Shown: positions 20,640 through 22,326 of the stretch, in pieces
How the letters are laid out: the number at the start of each line of letters is the position of its first letter
Position numbering within the stretch: the stretch's first letter is position 1
DNA from: a virus
IMG/VR virus record: IMGVR_UViG_3300042465_010132
Span: 1 to 22,326 of that record
DNA length: 22,326 nt
Strand: one strand, 5' to 3'
Program-made: the position numbers and the translations under genes
Notes under the pieces: generated by a model
What the model saw: only the letters and a program-made list of their open reading frames with translations
Told to the model about the DNA's origin: nothing
The model's database searches: none

Positions 20640-21887
20640 ATGCCACAGGTAAAAAATCCACTCATTAGGCTATTGAACAGCACCAGTTTAGTCAGTCAAA
20701 TATTAGTTGGCTTAATTCTAGGCATTATGCTTGCGCTATTCTTTCCTGAATTTGCCGAATCATCTGGCTTATTAGGTAATTTATTTGTAAGCGCGTTAAA
20801 AGCTGTCGCGCCAATTTTGGTATTTGTATTAGTTGCTGCATCGATTACCAATCAGAAACCCAGCCAAAAATCAAATATGCGGCCTATTCTGGTTTTATAT
20901 TTATTCGGCACCTTCGCCGCTGCAGTAGTCGCTGTGGCTGCTAGTTTTTTATTTCCATCTACATTAATTTTGGTCAAACAGGCCAGCGACATCACCCCGC
21001 CTAGCGGCATTGTTGAAGTGCTGCGTAGCCTGCTGCTTAGCGTGGTAGATAACCCAGTAAAAGCACTAATGAACGCAAACTTCATCGGCATTTTAGCTTG
21101 GGCAGTGGCACTGGGCGTTGCCATGCGCCACGCCAATGAAACGACTAAAACCGTGATAAGCGATTTATCGGGCGGCGTGTCAGTGATTGTGGGTGTGGTA
21201 ATTCGCTTTGCACCGCTAGGGATTTTTGGCTTGGTGGCCTCTACCATTGCTGAAACAGGGATTGAATCGTTGTTGAACTACGCTCATCTGTTATTAGTAC
21301 TGGTAGGCAGCATGCTGTTTGTAGCACTGGTGATGAACCCAGCGATTGTGTTCTGGAAACTACGCCGCAATCCCTATCCATTAGTATTTGCTTGCCTACG
21401 TGAAAGTGGCGTTACCGCCTTCTTTACCCGTAGCTCCGCCGCCAATATCCCGGTAAATATGGCGCTATGCAAAAAACTAGGTCTGCATGAAGACGATTAC
21501 TCGATATCGATTCCACTAGGCGCAACCATTAATATGACCGGCGCGGCGATCACTATTTCGGTACTGACTTTAGCAGCAGTCAACACCCTAGGTATTCAAG
21601 TTGATTTACCAACTGCACTTCTCCTCAGCGTTGTCTCTGCCATTTGTGCCTGCGGTGCTTCTGGCGTGGCGGGTGGCTCGCTCTTGCTGATTCCTATGGC
21701 TTGTAGCTTGTTTGGTATCTCTAATGATCTAGCCATGCAAGTAGTTGCCGTCGGCTTTATTATTGGCGTACTGCAAGATTCCGCCGAAACCGCCTTAAAT
21801 TCATCCACCGATGTCTTATTCACTGCTGCAGCCTGCCAAGCCGCCAGCAATAAAGCACAAGATCAACTGGCTTTTGCTGATCGCTAA
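20640..21887 (+). CDS. sstT: Serine/threonine:Na+ symporter SstT
   Basis: A 415-residue inner-membrane transporter of the dicarboxylate/amino acid:cation symporter family, nearly the same length as E. coli SstT (414). The N-terminus '[17 protein letters not shown]' and '[20 protein letters not shown]' are characteristic of SstT. The family's substrate and sodium sites are visible as '[20 protein letters not shown]' (hairpin 1 SSAA), '[14 protein letters not shown]' (NMxG type), '[16 protein letters not shown]' (hairpin 2) and '[16 protein letters not shown]'. It imports serine and threonine with Na+. The ATG at 20640 has AAAGGAAA upstream at good spacing. It is a single-gene unit with its own promoter and terminator. 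Confidence 0.95.
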   Translation: MPQVKNPLIRLLNSTSLVSQILVGLILGIMLALFFPEFAESSGLLGNLFVSALKAVAPILVFVLVAASITNQKPSQKSNMRPILVLYLFGTFAAAVVAVAASFLFPSTLILVKQASDITPPSGIVEVLRSLLLSVVDNPVKALMNANFIGILAWAVALGVAMRHANETTKTVISDLSGGVSVIVGVVIRFAPLGIFGLVASTIAETGIESLLNYAHLLLVLVGSMLFVALVMNPAIVFWKLRRNPYPLVFACLRESGVTAFFTRSSAANIPVNMALCKKLGLHEDDYSISIPLGATINMTGAAITISVLTLAAVNTLGIQVDLPTALLLSVVSAICACGASGVAGGSLLLIPMACSLFGISNDLAMQVVAVGFIIGVLQDSAETALNSSTDVLFTAAACQAASNKAQDQLAFADR

Positions 21888-21913
21888 GCGCTCAGTAGCC
21901 TAATATCCTTTTC

Positions 21914-21941
21914 AAAAGCGCAGATCAATCTGCGCTTTTTT
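21914..21941. terminator. Rho-independent terminator of sstT, usable from both strands
   Basis: AAAAGCGCAGA and TCTGCGCTTTT are perfect complements with loop TCAA. The T-run follows on the plus strand, and the A-run on the other arm makes it bidirectional in form. Confidence 0.92.
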
Positions 21942-22015
21942 ATATCCGTTTACTACACTCCCGCGGACTACTCGTAAAAATTCCTTTCCTCTGGAGCGGC
22001 AAACTGCGAGAATCA

Positions 22016-22037
22016 ATTGACCCATCAATCATTGACC
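22016..22037 (+). promoter_or_regulatory. Direct repeat ATTGACC upstream of the efflux gene
   Basis: ATTGACC occurs at 22016-22022 and 22031-22037, 15 bases apart, immediately before the MFS start. It could be an operator or a -35 repeat. No regulator gene is visible in the window. Confidence 0.3.
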
Positions 22038-22045
22038 AGTCTACT

Positions 22046-22326
22046 ATGCAAACACCCAACACCGAACGCACTTTCACGCAATCCTTGCTCGCCATGTTGG
22101 GTATTTGCTTTGTGACCATGATGGTGGCCCTTGATCAAACCGTGGTGGCCACCGCACTGCCCACCATCGTGGCAGAGCTGCATGGCTTTGAGCTTTATGC
22201 TTGGGTTTCTACCGCTTATTTACTGGCATCGGTGGTTACCATTCCCATCTTTGGCCGCTTAGGCGATTACTATGGCCGGCGGCCCTTTGTGGTAGTGGCC
22301 ATCATCATCTTTACCTTGGCATCCAT
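22046..22326 (+). CDS. DHA2-type (EmrB/QacA) multidrug efflux MFS transporter, 5' part
   Basis: The first 93 residues of a membrane transporter, cut by the window end. Helix 1 carries 'MMVALDQTVVATALPTIVAEL' (motif D1 of 14-helix drug:H+ antiporters, with the membrane Asp), then 'YAWVSTAYLLASVVTIPIFGRLGDYYGRRP' gives motif A in the loop between helices 2 and 3. These exports are driven by the proton gradient and act on hydrophobic drugs. The start is the ATG at 22046; no good Shine-Dalgarno precedes it, and an internal ATG at 22093 would remove only the cytoplasmic tail. Substrates are unknown. Confidence 0.88.
   Translation, partial: MQTPNTERTFTQSLLAMLGICFVTMMVALDQTVVATALPTIVAELHGFELYAWVSTAYLLASVVTIPIFGRLGDYYGRRPFVVVAIIIFTLAS

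Overview
The window reads as bacterial chromosome of a Gram-negative, probably betaproteobacterial host (Neisseriales such as Iodobacter or Chitinibacter relatives are my best guess). This rests on base composition and the look of the host genes only, so the taxon is an inference. The left three quarters (about 1-16788) is an integrated element. The right quarter (about 16790-22326) is ordinary chromosome.

Element, left part (1-9715, all minus strand): a tailed-phage packaging, head and lysis operon. In transcription order it holds a 158-residue protein with a C-terminal helix-turn-helix look, a zinc-ribbon protein, a small protein, a ParB-domain/DNA methyltransferase fusion, the large terminase, two small proteins, the portal, a terminator-rich gap, holin, SAR-type endolysin, an anchored periplasmic protein and a MuF-type minor head protein. 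Most start codons overlap the previous stop codon (ATGA, GTGA or TAATG), so the genes are translationally coupled. A ParD-like antitoxin and the first codons of a RelE/ParE-like toxin follow at the left edge. Tail genes, and probably the repressor and replication genes, lie outside or are absent.

Element, middle part (9239-11160): an endonuclease VII-like His-Me finger protein and a complete XerC/D-like tyrosine recombinase. Behind a TATAAT promoter lies an AT-rich, gene-free stretch with about ten CCGTGG boxes, many spaced by exactly 21 bp or a multiple of it. This looks like an iteron origin, a set of recombinase arm sites or a repressor array.

Element, right part (11160-16788): one 1254-residue protein, with a nuclease-like N-terminus and a long helical remainder, sits between two imperfect 41-42 bp direct repeats. 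It looks like an accessory, probably anti-phage, cassette. Upstream of it are the wreck of a second tyrosine integrase and other decayed frames. A 106-residue unknown gene follows, then the 3' half of a tRNA-Leu(UAA) gene. That fragment is the attachment-site end of the element. The intact tRNA should lie beyond the left edge.

Host part: a YgfF-like short-chain dehydrogenase broken by a frameshift near its 3' end, a Vat-type streptogramin acetyltransferase in the same operon, a divergent dCache chemoreceptor, the Na+/serine-threonine symporter sstT, and the start of a DHA2-type multidrug efflux gene. Clear rho-independent terminators follow the tRNA fragment, the chemoreceptor and sstT.
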